Below, piece by piece: positions 53,831 to 62,958 of a stretch of DNA of 64,000 nucleotides; the first letter of the stretch is position 1; each line of letters starts with the position of its first letter. The notes beneath the pieces are model-generated. The model was not told the DNA's origin and made no database searches. It saw only the letters and a list, made by a program, of their open reading frames with translations. The position numbers were made by a program, and so were the translations under genes. Source of the stretch: Antarcticibacterium flavum (GTDB lineage: Bacteria > Bacteroidota > Bacteroidia > Flavobacteriales > Flavobacteriaceae); NCBI RefSeq assembly GCF_006159205.1, contig NZ_CP040812.1, forward strand, positions 930,001 through 994,000, written 5' to 3'.

Positions 53831-55015
53831 ATGACAGATCTTATCAAAAAGGCAGATGATTTCGTACTTCAATTATTCAAGGAAAAACTGCCTAATTCTT
53901 ATATATATCACAACTATAACCACACGCAGCGGGTGGTTAAAAGTACTAAAGAATTAATTGAGAACTCTCAATTAAATGTTAAAGAGGAAGAGGCACTTCT
54001 CTTGGCAGCGTGGCTTCACGACACGGGATACACCAAAAAATTCAAAGGCCATGAGGAAGAAAGTGTGAAGATAGCGACAGCCTTTTTAGAGGATAATAAT
54101 GTAGATAAGGACACTATACAAATGGTGAACGATTGTATCATGGCGACCAAATTTGACTCTCCTCCAAAAACACAATTAGGGAAGATAATTCGGGATGCAG
54201 ATAGTTCACATCTTGCCAAGGAATATTTCCCTGAAACAAGTGAATTCCTGCGACAGGAATTGCAGCTTTTAAACATAAAGAATTTTTCGCCTCTCGAATG
54301 GCTAAACGAGAACATTAGACTATTTACTGAAAAACATAATTATTATACAGAATATGCTTCCAAAGAATGGAAACCCTTAAAGGACAAAAATCTTTCAGAT
54401 CTTCTTGAGAAGCAAAACAAACAAAAACAGAAACTTAAAAAAGAGGAAACCAAAGCAAAATTAAAAGCTGAATTCAAGAATAATAACCCTGAACGAAGTA
54501 TTCAAACCCTCTTTAGAGTTACTCTAAGGAATCACATAAAGCTTAGTGATATTGCAGATACAAAGGCAAACATTTTACTTTCTGTTAATGCTATTATTAT
54601 TTCCCTGGCCCTGGCGAACCTCGTTCCCAAGCTGGATGCTGTGTCCAATAAACATCTATTGATACCTTCCCTTATTTTGATACTCTTTAGTGTGGCGTCT
54701 ATTATCCTATCCATTATGTCTACGCGGCCCAATGTAACCTCAGGGGAATTTACAGAAGACCAGGTAAAAAAACGGGAAGTGAATCTTTTGTTCTTTGGGA
54801 ATTTTCATAAAATGCCTTTTGAGCAGTTCAAATGGGGAATGAAAGAGATCATCAAAGACAAGGATTACGTATATGAATCCATGATGCTGGACCTTCACCT
54901 TCTGGGAAAGGTGTTACAAAGAAAATATTTCCTTTTAAGGCTTACTTATACGGTATTTATGATAGGAATAATTGTCTCAGTCATAAGTTTTGTGGTCGCC
55001 TTTTACCTCATCTAG
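53831..55015 (+). CDS. HD-domain protein with Pycsar-effector-like (PycTM) membrane domain
   Basis: A 394-residue protein. The N-terminal HD phosphohydrolase domain (about 1-190) has YHNYNHTQRVV, AAWLHDTGYTKKFKGHEEES and RDADSSHLA, giving the H...HD...D ligands. A lysine-rich linker (about 200-230) leads to a membrane domain: LRNHIKLSDIADTKANILLS, then three hydrophobic segments, FFGNFHKMPFEQFKWGM between them, ending FVVAFYLI. That second part resembles PycTM (DUF5706) effectors of the Pycsar antiphage system. No cyclase gene is beside it. I chose ATG at 53831 over GTG at 53810 because a TAATTTG-like box lies at 53801. It overlaps the GAF gene tail to tail by 39 bases. Confidence 0.8.
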   Translation: MTDLIKKADDFVLQLFKEKLPNSYIYHNYNHTQRVVKSTKELIENSQLNVKEEEALLLAAWLHDTGYTKKFKGHEEESVKIATAFLEDNNVDKDTIQMVNDCIMATKFDSPPKTQLGKIIRDADSSHLAKEYFPETSEFLRQELQLLNIKNFSPLEWLNENIRLFTEKHNYYTEYASKEWKPLKDKNLSDLLEKQNKQKQKLKKEETKAKLKAEFKNNNPERSIQTLFRVTLRNHIKLSDIADTKANILLSVNAIIISLALANLVPKLDAVSNKHLLIPSLILILFSVASIILSIMSTRPNVTSGEFTEDQVKKREVNLLFFGNFHKMPFEQFKWGMKEIIKDKDYVYESMMLDLHLLGKVLQRKYFLLRLTYTVFMIGIIVSVISFVVAFYLI

Positions 55016-57376
55016 GTATTCCATAAGGCCCTCGTAAGTAATAGTCCTGTCCGGTTCCTGCTCATTGGGTGTATAGAGTATATTTACCCGTATGGCTTTA
55101 AGGCCAATAACCCCCTGCACATCCTCCAGCTCCAGGAGCTCAATCTCATCTCCCAGGTAGTTTTTGGTTTGAAGATATTTGACATATCTCAAATACTCCC
55201 TTTCATCACTGCTTTGAGAGTAAACAACCACGATCTTTCCTTTTTGAGTGATCCTTTCTTCGGTATTCTTGATAAAAGCCTTATCGATCCTTTTTTTAAT
55301 GATCTCATACCGGGCGTTGTAAGTACCATCCACATCAAACTTCTTCTCATCCATCCTGTACCTTATGGACAATGTGGTATTAAACACCAATATAAGTGAT
55401 GCAGCATCAAGGCTAATTGGAGTGGACTGCTGTATTTGATAGAATCTGTTTTCCATTTCACACATCGTCCTCAATTGCCACAGCCTCAGGTTATACAGGT
55501 AGACCATATTAAAGGGCCTGTTAAAGGTAAGGGAAGCCCCAATGTACATATTATGGTCCACCCCATCTGTCTTATACCTTTCGAAATAATGAGGATAAAT
55601 GCTTTGTGCAGCAACCTGTTGCCGGTCAATGAAGCGGGCCATGGTGCGATTAATTCGTTGTACCGTTTCATCATAGTGCTTCCTGCGAATATAAACCACG
55701 CCGGTCTCAGGATTCAGTTCTTTTTGGTATTCCAAAACCAGTTTCTCCAGGTCGGCCGACTGGTCCTTTATATGATCCATGATAGGATTCACTTCCTTTT
55801 GCAGGAGATTGAAGATCTTTTGCTCACTTGAAGCATTAAGGCTATCCTTCAGCTCTTCCATGAATTCCCTTATTCTAAACCTTACCTGGTCATAAATGGG
55901 AAGACCTTCGATCTCATTGGCTTTTTCTATAATATTCTCAACCATTTCGAGTTGATGGATCAAATCTTTTTGAATGGCAGTATTCCGCGCTTCAGATGAT
56001 GCTACTATATCAATTTGACCATATAAAGGATAAACATCTTTAAAAGCAATATCCTTAAATGAAGCGAGGCCATCCTCATCCATATCCTTAATAAAACGCT
56101 TTGCTTCTTTTTCGAATATCCACAGAACACTGGGATGTATTGAGGTACATTCGCTTTGGATTACCGCTTTGATCCTGTTCTCAAATTCACTTCTGTTCCT
56201 TTGTACGGCTGTTACAATATACGGGAGTATATCATCCAGCTTAATGGCATTTATGCTGTTAAGCTCATTTTTTCTGAAGGATACCAACTCAAGAACCCCT
56301 AATAATTCCTGGCCGCTGGCAATAGGTGCCAGAATACAGCTTTTTATATTGCTTTCCTTTAAATTTTGAGCCAGGAGGTTATTGCCTGTTTTCCTGGCAT
56401 AGCTATCTACATTGGCAATTGTAAAATAGGATTGATCTTCTATAAGGCTGCGGAAGGAGTTTTCGCAAATACCGGTTTTACAATCGCTTACCATTTGGTT
56501 GTGAAGAATAAAACTTTGAGCCTCCCTCCCGTTCATTCTCTCAAAGATCATTTCCCTTTTATTGTAAATAGTAAATCCCACCTTGAGATCTGATATCTTA
56601 TAAATTGACCTGAAGACTTCCTGAAATTTATCAAGATCCCCCTGCTCTGCCGGTTCCTGTTGCAGCAAGGTGGTTTTAAGCCGGGATATGGCATCATCTA
56701 CGGTAACATCTGTAAGATTTAAGATTGTAAATCCTTTGAAGATCCAGCTCCTGGGTGGAAACTTTTCCTTCCATAGGCTAACGTCATCAATATTCTGGAT
56801 CAACTGGTCTACATCCTTATCTGTAATTTCTTTGGCACCTTTCCCCGGGAAGATCTCCAGGAAATCTGCATTCAGGGCCAACCTGTAATGCTTTACAATT
56901 CCATTCTTATCTGGGATGTCATAATATAATGGCCTGGAAAAATCGATCCCATAATTATAATGATGATTAAGTACCAGGATACATCCATAAATATATTTCA
57001 TATCATCACTTAGCTCTCTCATCTCCAGGACATAATCCTCTCCTGCGGCATTAAGGAGATTCTTAAGCCTGTTGGAGGGGTTAAAAATGATATTATGAAA
57101 CGGCAGGGAGGCCGCCTTGATCTCATTATCTGTAAGAATTCCGGGGAAAAGGTCATCAAGAAGTATGCGTATGGGATCCTTAAGCCGTTTTAGATCTTCA
57201 GCATCTTCAATACCTTCAGATAATTCAGGAAAGGAACCTATGTATTCCAGCAATTCTTCCATGTAATTCCTGGCAATACTTCCCGGCTCCTTTTCTACCT
57301 GCTTGCGATACTGCTCAATGATCTTATGGAAACTTATCTTTATGTCAAGTGGAAATTCCTCTAACTGGTTTTTCAT
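54977..57376 (-). CDS. Large GAF-domain protein of unknown role
   Basis: A 799-residue cytoplasmic protein without signal peptide or membrane segments. A GAF-like sensor domain lies at about 245-400 (SIYKISDLKVGFTIYNK, KESNIKSCILAPIASGQELL, GVLELVSF). The region about 430-600 is helical, with coiled-coil character (LVLEYQKELNPE). The C-terminal part (about 600-799) has IGASLTFNRPFNMVYLYNLR and KIVVVYSQSSDEREYLRYVK; it lacks a recognisable kinase or GGDEF output. The gene ends inside the last codons of the HD-PycTM gene on the other strand. Ligand and partner are unknown. Confidence 0.8.
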   Translation of the reverse strand: MKNQLEEFPLDIKISFHKIIEQYRKQVEKEPGSIARNYMEELLEYIGSFPELSEGIEDAEDLKRLKDPIRILLDDLFPGILTDNEIKAASLPFHNIIFNPSNRLKNLLNAAGEDYVLEMRELSDDMKYIYGCILVLNHHYNYGIDFSRPLYYDIPDKNGIVKHYRLALNADFLEIFPGKGAKEITDKDVDQLIQNIDDVSLWKEKFPPRSWIFKGFTILNLTDVTVDDAISRLKTTLLQQEPAEQGDLDKFQEVFRSIYKISDLKVGFTIYNKREMIFERMNGREAQSFILHNQMVSDCKTGICENSFRSLIEDQSYFTIANVDSYARKTGNNLLAQNLKESNIKSCILAPIASGQELLGVLELVSFRKNELNSINAIKLDDILPYIVTAVQRNRSEFENRIKAVIQSECTSIHPSVLWIFEKEAKRFIKDMDEDGLASFKDIAFKDVYPLYGQIDIVASSEARNTAIQKDLIHQLEMVENIIEKANEIEGLPIYDQVRFRIREFMEELKDSLNASSEQKIFNLLQKEVNPIMDHIKDQSADLEKLVLEYQKELNPETGVVYIRRKHYDETVQRINRTMARFIDRQQVAAQSIYPHYFERYKTDGVDHNMYIGASLTFNRPFNMVYLYNLRLWQLRTMCEMENRFYQIQQSTPISLDAASLILVFNTTLSIRYRMDEKKFDVDGTYNARYEIIKKRIDKAFIKNTEERITQKGKIVVVYSQSSDEREYLRYVKYLQTKNYLGDEIELLELEDVQGVIGLKAIRVNILYTPNEQEPDRTITYEGLMEYLDEVKGDHKTYD

Positions 57377-57483
57377 ATTCGGGGAATATAGTATAAAATT
57401 AAAATAGATTTAGGATCTCCATATTCAATGGGCTTAAATTAACAATTTTTTACAAACTTCCCTTCCAATCAATCCCAGTTGCT

Positions 57484-57491
57484 TATTTTTG
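57484..57491 (+). promoter_or_regulatory. Possible promoter -7 box TATTTTTG
   Basis: TATTTTTG matches TAnnTTTG, 105 bases before the tlpA-like ATG at 57597. The long leader and absence of a clear -33 box make it uncertain. The rest of the gap 57377-57596 shows nothing else. Confidence 0.35.
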
Positions 57492-57596
57492 CAGCTGAAA
57501 TTAAATTACGTATTCAGCACCCCAGAAGTACATTTTGATGGAATCTGAGCCAGGGCTAATTTAATACGAAACTTAACAAACGTAAATTATTTATAT

Positions 57597-58715
57597 ATGA
57601 AAAAGATATTGGTGGTTCTTATGATAGCTTCCTTTTTTGGTTGCCAGGAAGAGCACGATGGTTATTCAATTTCAGGAACAATTGAAGGAGTTGAGGATAA
57701 TAATATGATCTATATCTCAAGGCTCGAACCCAACAATCAACCTACCAGGATAGACTCTGTAAGTATCCAAAATGAAAGCTTTTCACTGGACCTGGAAGAT
57801 GTGGACCAACCTGCACTTCATTTTCTTAGTATTGAAGGCCTGAATGGCAACGTTCTTTATATAGCTGAAAATGAACCCATCAAATTCAATATTAAAAAAG
57901 ATGACCTCCGTGATTCTGAAATTGATGGCGGCCGGGAGAATGAGGCTTTTCTTTCTTATTTGAACCATCTTAAAGATCTTAATAGCCGGGTCATGGAATT
58001 AAGAACAGAGATGCAACAGGAAATGGGAGCAGGAAACATAGGGCCTGAAATGATGGAGGAATATCGCCAACGGGAGGAGAAGGTCAAGGAGGAAGATCTG
58101 GAAATAAAGAAAAGAATGATCGAAGAAAATCCAGATGCTTATGTCTCTGCCCTTATTGTGACCGATATGCGCAGTATCGGAGCTTCGACAGCAGAGGTAA
58201 AGCAATATTTCGAAATGCTCTCAGATAACGTGAAGCAAACTCCTATGGCGCAAGCCTTAAAAACGAACCTGGATAAGGTCTCTGCAGTGGATATAGGCAG
58301 TAAAGCCCCTACTTTCTCCGGCCCTAATCCAGACGGGGAGGAAATTTCCCTTCAAGATGCAATGGGTAAAGTGACTTTAATAGATTTCTGGGCAGCATGG
58401 TGCAGGCCATGCAGGGTGGAAAATCCTAATATTGTAGAGGTTTATGAGAAGTACCACGATAAAGGGTTTAATGTAATTGGCGTCTCTCTGGATAGGGCAG
58501 ATCAACGCGACAGGTGGCTGCAGGCAATCGAAGATGATAATCTAACCTGGACCCAAATCTCCAACCTCCAATTCTGGGAAGAACCCATTGCACAGTTATA
58601 CGGGATAAGAGCTATTCCTGCAGCATTCATTCTGGATGAGAACGGGGTGATAGTAGCCAAGAATGTACGCGGGCCGGCATTGGAAAAGAAAGTAAAGGAA
58701 CTACTTGGAGAATAA
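57597..58715 (+). CDS. TlpA/ResA-like thiol-disulfide oxidoreductase lipoprotein
   Basis: A 372-residue protein with signal KKILVVLMIASFFGC and lipidation at C16. Residues about 22-120 are a beta-rich DUF4369-like domain (YSISGTIEGVEDNNMIYISR), a helical linker follows (about 120-225), and residues about 235-372 are a thioredoxin fold with WAAWCRPCRVENP (redox cysteines C269, C272) and the cis-proline region RAIPAAFILDENG. It probably reduces or exchanges disulfides in the periplasm. Its former terminator is split by the IS1182 element 36 bases downstream. Confidence 0.9.
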   Translation: MKKILVVLMIASFFGCQEEHDGYSISGTIEGVEDNNMIYISRLEPNNQPTRIDSVSIQNESFSLDLEDVDQPALHFLSIEGLNGNVLYIAENEPIKFNIKKDDLRDSEIDGGRENEAFLSYLNHLKDLNSRVMELRTEMQQEMGAGNIGPEMMEEYRQREEKVKEEDLEIKKRMIEENPDAYVSALIVTDMRSIGASTAEVKQYFEMLSDNVKQTPMAQALKTNLDKVSAVDIGSKAPTFSGPNPDGEEISLQDAMGKVTLIDFWAAWCRPCRVENPNIVEVYEKYHDKGFNVIGVSLDRADQRDRWLQAIEDDNLTWTQISNLQFWEEPIAQLYGIRAIPAAFILDENGVIVAKNVRGPALEKKVKELLGE

Positions 58716-58809
58716 AAGGTTTATATTTCCAAAAATAAAAAGTATTAAAAAAGCCACGGGATTATTTTGAGGGCACTGAAAAACTATCTCTTTTGAGATG
58801 AACTTATTG

Positions 58810-58852
58810 AAGCGATCAAGCAAAAATCTATTTTTGACTCGATCGCTTTTTT
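58810..58852 (+). terminator. Terminator inside the left end of IS1182
   Basis: AAGCGATC (58810-58817) pairs with GATCGCTT (58841-58848), with inner CAAAAA/TTTTTG pairing, and a T run follows on the plus strand. It would stop transcripts entering from the tlpA-like gene. Confidence 0.75.
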
Positions 58853-58948
58853 ATTTAGGATTTCCGGTGGCGGTTTTTTTATTGATGACCAATCCCTTAG
58901 GATGATTAATCTGAGCTCTTAAAGCTCATTTTATTTCGAATCTGAAAC

Positions 58949-60406
58949 TTATATGGTTAATTTAAGGATTCTCTTAAGGTTTACGGTGAATATTGCCAAA
59001 GCCCCCTGCATTTGCATGCTATTAATGCCATATGCTATAGCACGATCATAACCGTGAACATTTTTTAGTTCGCTATTTTTAGCCTCGATCTTATAGCGGT
59101 GTTTAGATTTTTCTTTATAATATTCAGACTCCTGAAACACTATCTGTTCCTGGTGTAAGCTTGACTTTATAGAGACCGAATAAGTTTTAGTTTTAGCTCC
59201 CGGTTTATAACAGCCATCTCGTAATGGACAGGTCTTGCATTTCTCTACATCAAAATAATAAGTATCTACCTGGTTCTTGCCTCGTTCCTTTTTCCCTTGT
59301 CGTGCTTTTCTGATGGCCAGGTGTCCTGCCGGACACACAAACATATCAGCATCCTTGTTATAATCAAATTTATCCTCATTCTTTCTAGAGCCTTGTGCGA
59401 TTGCAGGGTTCAGCTTTGCTACGATTTTAATATTCTGATCATCTTTATCCTTGAGCTTAAGGTTTTCCTTACCTGAATATGCGCTATCACCAATTACTGT
59501 ATCCACCTGAATTCCATTGTTCTGGCTTATTTTTACAAGCATTGGCAACTCAGGACCATCACCTTTTTCACCCGAGGTGACAACTGCAGCCGTAATAATG
59601 CGTTCCTCTGTCATGGCCAGATGGGTCTTGTAACCAAAGAATTTACTGTCAGCTGATTTATGGCCGGTTTTGGCATCTGTATCCTTAGAAAGAATGTAGT
59701 TTTCCTGGGTATCTTCCACAGTCTCCTTTAACAGGTTCAACTTCTCTTTGACTGCAGGAATTAAACTTAATGTTTGGTCTGATTCAATACACTTCTCCAG
59801 TTCCTTGCAATAAGCAAGTTCCTTTTCCAACTCACCCGAAGCGTTCTTTTCCGGGAAGCGTTCTTTCATATTTTCATCTACAGCGTAAACCACTTTGCGA
59901 AGCAGCTTTGAACGCTCTCTCAGGACCTCAAGTGCTGAATATGGATTTGATCTGGATAGAGAATGTGTGGCATCAACAATAAGGGATTTAGATGTAATGA
60001 TTCCCTTTTCAATGGATATTGAGACAGTTTTATTTATAAGCAGATTCAATAAATCGGTATCTTTTAAACGCAGCTTACGAAACTTAGTCAATGAACTGGA
60101 GTTTATGACTGCATCCTCGGGTGCCATTTCAAGGAAATATTTGAAGGACATATCATATCTGGAACGTTCAACTACATCAACATCTGAAATGGTATAGATC
60201 GTTTTTAATAGTAAATACTTGAACATCCGGATAGGACTTTCTGCGTTACGCCCATTATTTAAACAATAGTTGTTCACTAGTTCATCGTAGATGAAAGTAA
60301 AATCTATTAATTCGTTGATTTTTCTAAGAAGATTATCTTTGGGTATAATTAAAGCATATAAATCAGAATATGCACTTAATTGCATTTTTTGCTGCGGTAA
60401 CAACAT
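58949..60406 (-). CDS. IS1182-family transposase
   Basis: A 485-residue DDE transposase. The N-terminal DUF772-like domain has NGRNAESPIRMFKYLLLKTI and SSLTKFRKLRL. The catalytic domain has SLIVDATHS (first Asp), TVIGDSAYSGKENL (second Asp) and a late YKIEAKNSELKNVHGYDRA with the Glu. A zinc-binding insert has CKTCPLRDGCYKPG. No frameshift or stop is seen. Its start is 35 bases from a hairpin terminator in the right end, so the promoter must lie in that short space. Confidence 0.93.
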   Translation of the reverse strand: MLLPQQKMQLSAYSDLYALIIPKDNLLRKINELIDFTFIYDELVNNYCLNNGRNAESPIRMFKYLLLKTIYTISDVDVVERSRYDMSFKYFLEMAPEDAVINSSSLTKFRKLRLKDTDLLNLLINKTVSISIEKGIITSKSLIVDATHSLSRSNPYSALEVLRERSKLLRKVVYAVDENMKERFPEKNASGELEKELAYCKELEKCIESDQTLSLIPAVKEKLNLLKETVEDTQENYILSKDTDAKTGHKSADSKFFGYKTHLAMTEERIITAAVVTSGEKGDGPELPMLVKISQNNGIQVDTVIGDSAYSGKENLKLKDKDDQNIKIVAKLNPAIAQGSRKNEDKFDYNKDADMFVCPAGHLAIRKARQGKKERGKNQVDTYYFDVEKCKTCPLRDGCYKPGAKTKTYSVSIKSSLHQEQIVFQESEYYKEKSKHRYKIEAKNSELKNVHGYDRAIAYGINSMQMQGALAIFTVNLKRILKLTI

Positions 60407-60440
60407 ATGGGAGACATTAGAAATCAGTCATGAAAATACA

Positions 60441-60477
60441 AAAAAGGAGCGAAACCATTATGATTTCGCTCCTTTTT
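60441..60477. terminator. Terminator inside the right end of IS1182
   Basis: A perfect 14-base stem AAAAAGGAGCGAAA / TTTCGCTCCTTTTT with loop CCATTATGA. A/T runs on both sides allow action on both strands. It would shield the transposase gene from read-through out of the SIMPL gene. Confidence 0.85.
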
Positions 60478-60562
60478 ATTTATCCTAAAATGTAATTATT
60501 TAGAGGACTTTTTCAGTGCCCTCATTATTTTCCGTGGCTTCTTTAATTTAAATCTGTTAGCT

Positions 60563-61255
60563 CTAATTAAGTTTAAAACTCACCGTCACTCTGGCCGTTA
60601 CTTCCATTTCACCCGGAGCAATGGTCTTCTCTCCCCCGGCATCTGCACTGGACTTCATCATTTCCATCCTGTAAACGGGTTGGTAATTATTTGTCTCCAC
60701 CTCACTTATATTCAAAGCGTTCCCTATAGTTTGTCCCAACGCAGCGGCATATTCCCCTGCTTTCAGCTTCGCATTCTCCACGGCTTTTTTCCGGGCTGCA
60801 GATTCATGTTCCTCTTTTTTAGAAGACTGAAATTCAATGCCATCGATCCTGTTAAGGCCCGCCTCCAGTAAGCCGCTCATTACTTCCTCATAATTCTTGA
60901 GATCTTCCAGCTTAATGCTAATTGCCTGGTTGGCTACATAGCTATAGGTTTTGTCATTATAGTTATAATTCTTATTCAGGTTCATATATTCTGTCCTGAA
61001 GTTCTTTTCCTCAATTCCCCGGGATTTTAAATACTTGAGAATTTTTGCGACCGCGGCATCATTTTGCTTCTTTACTTCCCCTGCATCATTACCCTCATGC
61101 TCTATCCTGGATCTTATTAATACCTGGTCTGGAACTACTTTTACTGTACCTTCTCCTTTAACGGTCACGACCGGTTGCTGGATAAAACTTTGCGGTTCCT
61201 GGGCCTGTGTAGAGACGGCACTCATTAACACGGCTAAAATGATAAGCTTCTTCAT
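60563..61255 (-). CDS. SIMPL-domain (DUF541) periplasmic protein
   Basis: A 230-residue protein with signal peptide KKLIILAVLMSAVSTQAQ. The SIMPL fold is marked by VTVKGEGTVKVVPDQVLIR, NDAAVAKILKYLKSRGIEEK and AARKKAVENAKLKAGEYAAA. Family members are often periplasmic or outer-membrane associated, with loosely defined roles. Before the IS1182 insertion it shared a bidirectional terminator with the convergent tlpA-like gene; its stop is now 23 bases from the surviving arm. Confidence 0.88.
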   Translation of the reverse strand: MKKLIILAVLMSAVSTQAQEPQSFIQQPVVTVKGEGTVKVVPDQVLIRSRIEHEGNDAGEVKKQNDAAVAKILKYLKSRGIEEKNFRTEYMNLNKNYNYNDKTYSYVANQAISIKLEDLKNYEEVMSGLLEAGLNRIDGIEFQSSKKEEHESAARKKAVENAKLKAGEYAAALGQTIGNALNISEVETNNYQPVYRMEMMKSSADAGGEKTIAPGEMEVTARVTVSFKLN

Positions 61256-61345
61256 ATTGATGTGTCTTAAATTATTGATTGAAATACCCTGTCCCCTTAC
61301 GAGAAGAGGTGTACAGGAGCAGCAGTAACAAGAAGAGTACCAGAG

Positions 61346-61992
61346 TTAGATTTTTCCCAGCTTTTGAAGTACAAAAAGAATAACTATGGGAATTGCAAGC
61401 AGGATTACCATTAGAAGGTGATGCTGTATGATCCAGGGTGCCAGGGCCAGGGTAAGAATATATCCCCCACAGCGCCACCAAAATGTGCGTCATGACCAAT
61501 ATTATCTGCACGCCGTTTCATACCATATATGGTATAGAGTAAATACCCTATTCCAAAGACATAAGCAGGAATTGGAATAATAAAAAAGAGGCCCAGCATC
61601 ATATCGGGACGTAATAAAATGGCTGAATAAAGAATTCCCATCACGGCTCCACTGGCTCCAACGGCGTTATAAGAGGTTTCATCTTTATGAAAGAAATAGC
61701 TCAATAGGTTTCCAAGAATTAAACTTGCCAAATAAACAACCACAAAACCAATCGCTCCCAAATCAAATAAAACCACGTTGGCAAAGAAATATAAGGTCAA
61801 CATGTTCACGAAAAGATGGGTGGTATCCACGTGTAAAAATCCCGATGTCAATATTTGATACTTTGCCCCTCTCCGTATATCTCCTGTATTGAATTTGTAT
61901 TTATTAAAAAAAACCGGATCATTAAATCCCTTGAAGGAAACGATCACATTTAAAGCGATAATTATAATGGTAACCAAACTCAAATCTCCCAT
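61346..61992 (-). pseudogene. Rhomboid intramembrane serine protease, frameshifted near the 3' end
   Basis: The frame from 61992 has the rhomboid marks: HVDTTHLFVNML, catalytic Ser in NAVGASGAVMGIL and catalytic His in HDAHFGGAVG. Right after that the reading leaves frame at a run of five C (61464-61468, plus strand) and ends early at 61411 as 193 residues with a non-family tail. Adding one G on the coding strand restores GGYILTLALAPWIIQHHLL and a last membrane helix, ending at 61346 as about 215 residues. Both catalytic residues precede the break, but the last helix would be lost. A sequencing error is as likely as real loss. Confidence 0.85.
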
Positions 61993-62022
61993 AGATGCTT
62001 AACTTTAGTGCCAAATATACCA

Positions 62023-62030
62023 TATATTTG
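62023..62030 (+). promoter_or_regulatory. Promoter -7 box TATATTTG
   Basis: TATATTTG, 16 bases before the ATG at 62047. It supports that start over the GTG at 62008. CTTTAG at 62002 is near the expected -33 distance. Confidence 0.6.
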
Positions 62031-62046
62031 CCTAAACATTTTCCCC

Positions 62047-62958
62047 ATGCAGCGTTTAGTTTACTGGTTGGTCTACCCTGTTTTGTGGCTTATTTCCAAA
62101 CTCCCTTTCCGTCTTTTTTACCTGGTTTCAGATCTTGTATTCTTTTTAACGTATCATATTATAGGCTACAGGAGGAAAACGGTCACTCAGAACCTAAAAC
62201 TTGTTTTCCCGGAAAAACCTTCAGAAGAGATCAACCAAATTAGAAAACATTTCTACAGTCATATGTGTGATATGTTCCTGGAGATGATCAAGAGTATTTC
62301 CATTTCAAATGAGGAACTGAAAAAAAGATACACTTTCACCAATTTGCCAGAAATAGAAAAACATATGGCAACCGGGAGAGGTATTCTTTTAATGTGCGGG
62401 CATTATGCAAGTTATGAATGGGTAAACGCCTTACAGTTATATGGATATGATTATCGAGGGTTTGGAGTTTATAAGAGGATAAAAAATCCTCATTTTGACC
62501 AGATGGCAAAGGATATACGGGGGAGGTTCGATGGCGAACTTATTCCAACCGTAGAAGCCACCAGGACCATCACCAGATACCAGAAGCAAAAGGTGAAAGG
62601 GGTCTATGCTATGATAGCAGATCAATCTCCAAAGATCGAAAGAGCCAGATATTGGACACAATTTATGGGTCACACCGTACCGGTTTTCCTGGGGTCTGAA
62701 AAACTTGCAAAAGACCTGGATATGCCGGTGGTTTATCTACACGTGGAAAAACCTAAGCGCGGCCATTACAGAGCCACCTTTGTAACAATAACTGCAAAAC
62801 CACAAGAGGAGCCACAATTTAAAATTACCTCAACCTACTTAAATGAACTTGAGAAGCAAATAAGAAAAGCACCACAGTTTTATTTATGGACTCATAAGAG
62901 ATGGAAGCATAAGAATACTCCCATCCCAAATAAAGCTGTGGTATTTGACAGAAGTTAG
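62047..62958 (+). CDS. LpxL/LpxM-like lysophospholipid acyltransferase
   Basis: A 303-residue inner-membrane acyltransferase. It starts MQRLVYWLVYPVLWLISKLP with one anchor, then has the catalytic HX4E site in MCGHYASYEWVNAL, MIADQSPKIERARYWTQFMG and VPVFLGSEKLAKDLDMPVVY. Such enzymes add a secondary acyl chain to lipid A or to related lipids. The ATG at 62047 is chosen because a promoter box lies just before it; a GTG at 62008 would start upstream of that box. Its stop overlaps the convergent mutase stop by 4 bases. Confidence 0.9.
   Translation: MQRLVYWLVYPVLWLISKLPFRLFYLVSDLVFFLTYHIIGYRRKTVTQNLKLVFPEKPSEEINQIRKHFYSHMCDMFLEMIKSISISNEELKKRYTFTNLPEIEKHMATGRGILLMCGHYASYEWVNALQLYGYDYRGFGVYKRIKNPHFDQMAKDIRGRFDGELIPTVEATRTITRYQKQKVKGVYAMIADQSPKIERARYWTQFMGHTVPVFLGSEKLAKDLDMPVVYLHVEKPKRGHYRATFVTITAKPQEEPQFKITSTYLNELEKQIRKAPQFYLWTHKRWKHKNTPIPNKAVVFDRS

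Larger units (their letters stand above)
58769..60523 (-). mobile_element. IS1182-family insertion sequence, complete
   Basis: Perfect 15-base inverted ends GAGGGCACTGAAAAA (58769-58783) and its complement at 60509-60523. They are flanked by identical 8-base duplications ATTATTTT (58761-58768 and 60524-60531). The element is 1755 bases with one intact transposase gene. Hairpin terminators lie inside both ends. The perfect ends and duplications suggest a recent insertion. Confidence 0.92.
58751..60540 (+). terminator. Host terminator split by IS1182 (arms at 58751-58759 and 60532-60540)
   Basis: AAGCCACGG before the element and CCGTGGCTT after it are perfect reverse complements with flanking A and T runs (AAAAAAGCC; GGCTTCTTT). 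Rejoined at one copy of ATTATTTT, they give a 9-base stem with a 9-base loop, a terminator lying between the convergent tlpA-like and SIMPL genes. The insertion separates the arms by about 1.77 kb. Confidence 0.75.

Noticed and set aside
53831..57376. A full Pycsar or CBASS operon
   Set aside because: Only the effector-like membrane domain is present; neither the GAF protein nor other neighbours show nucleotide cyclase motifs.
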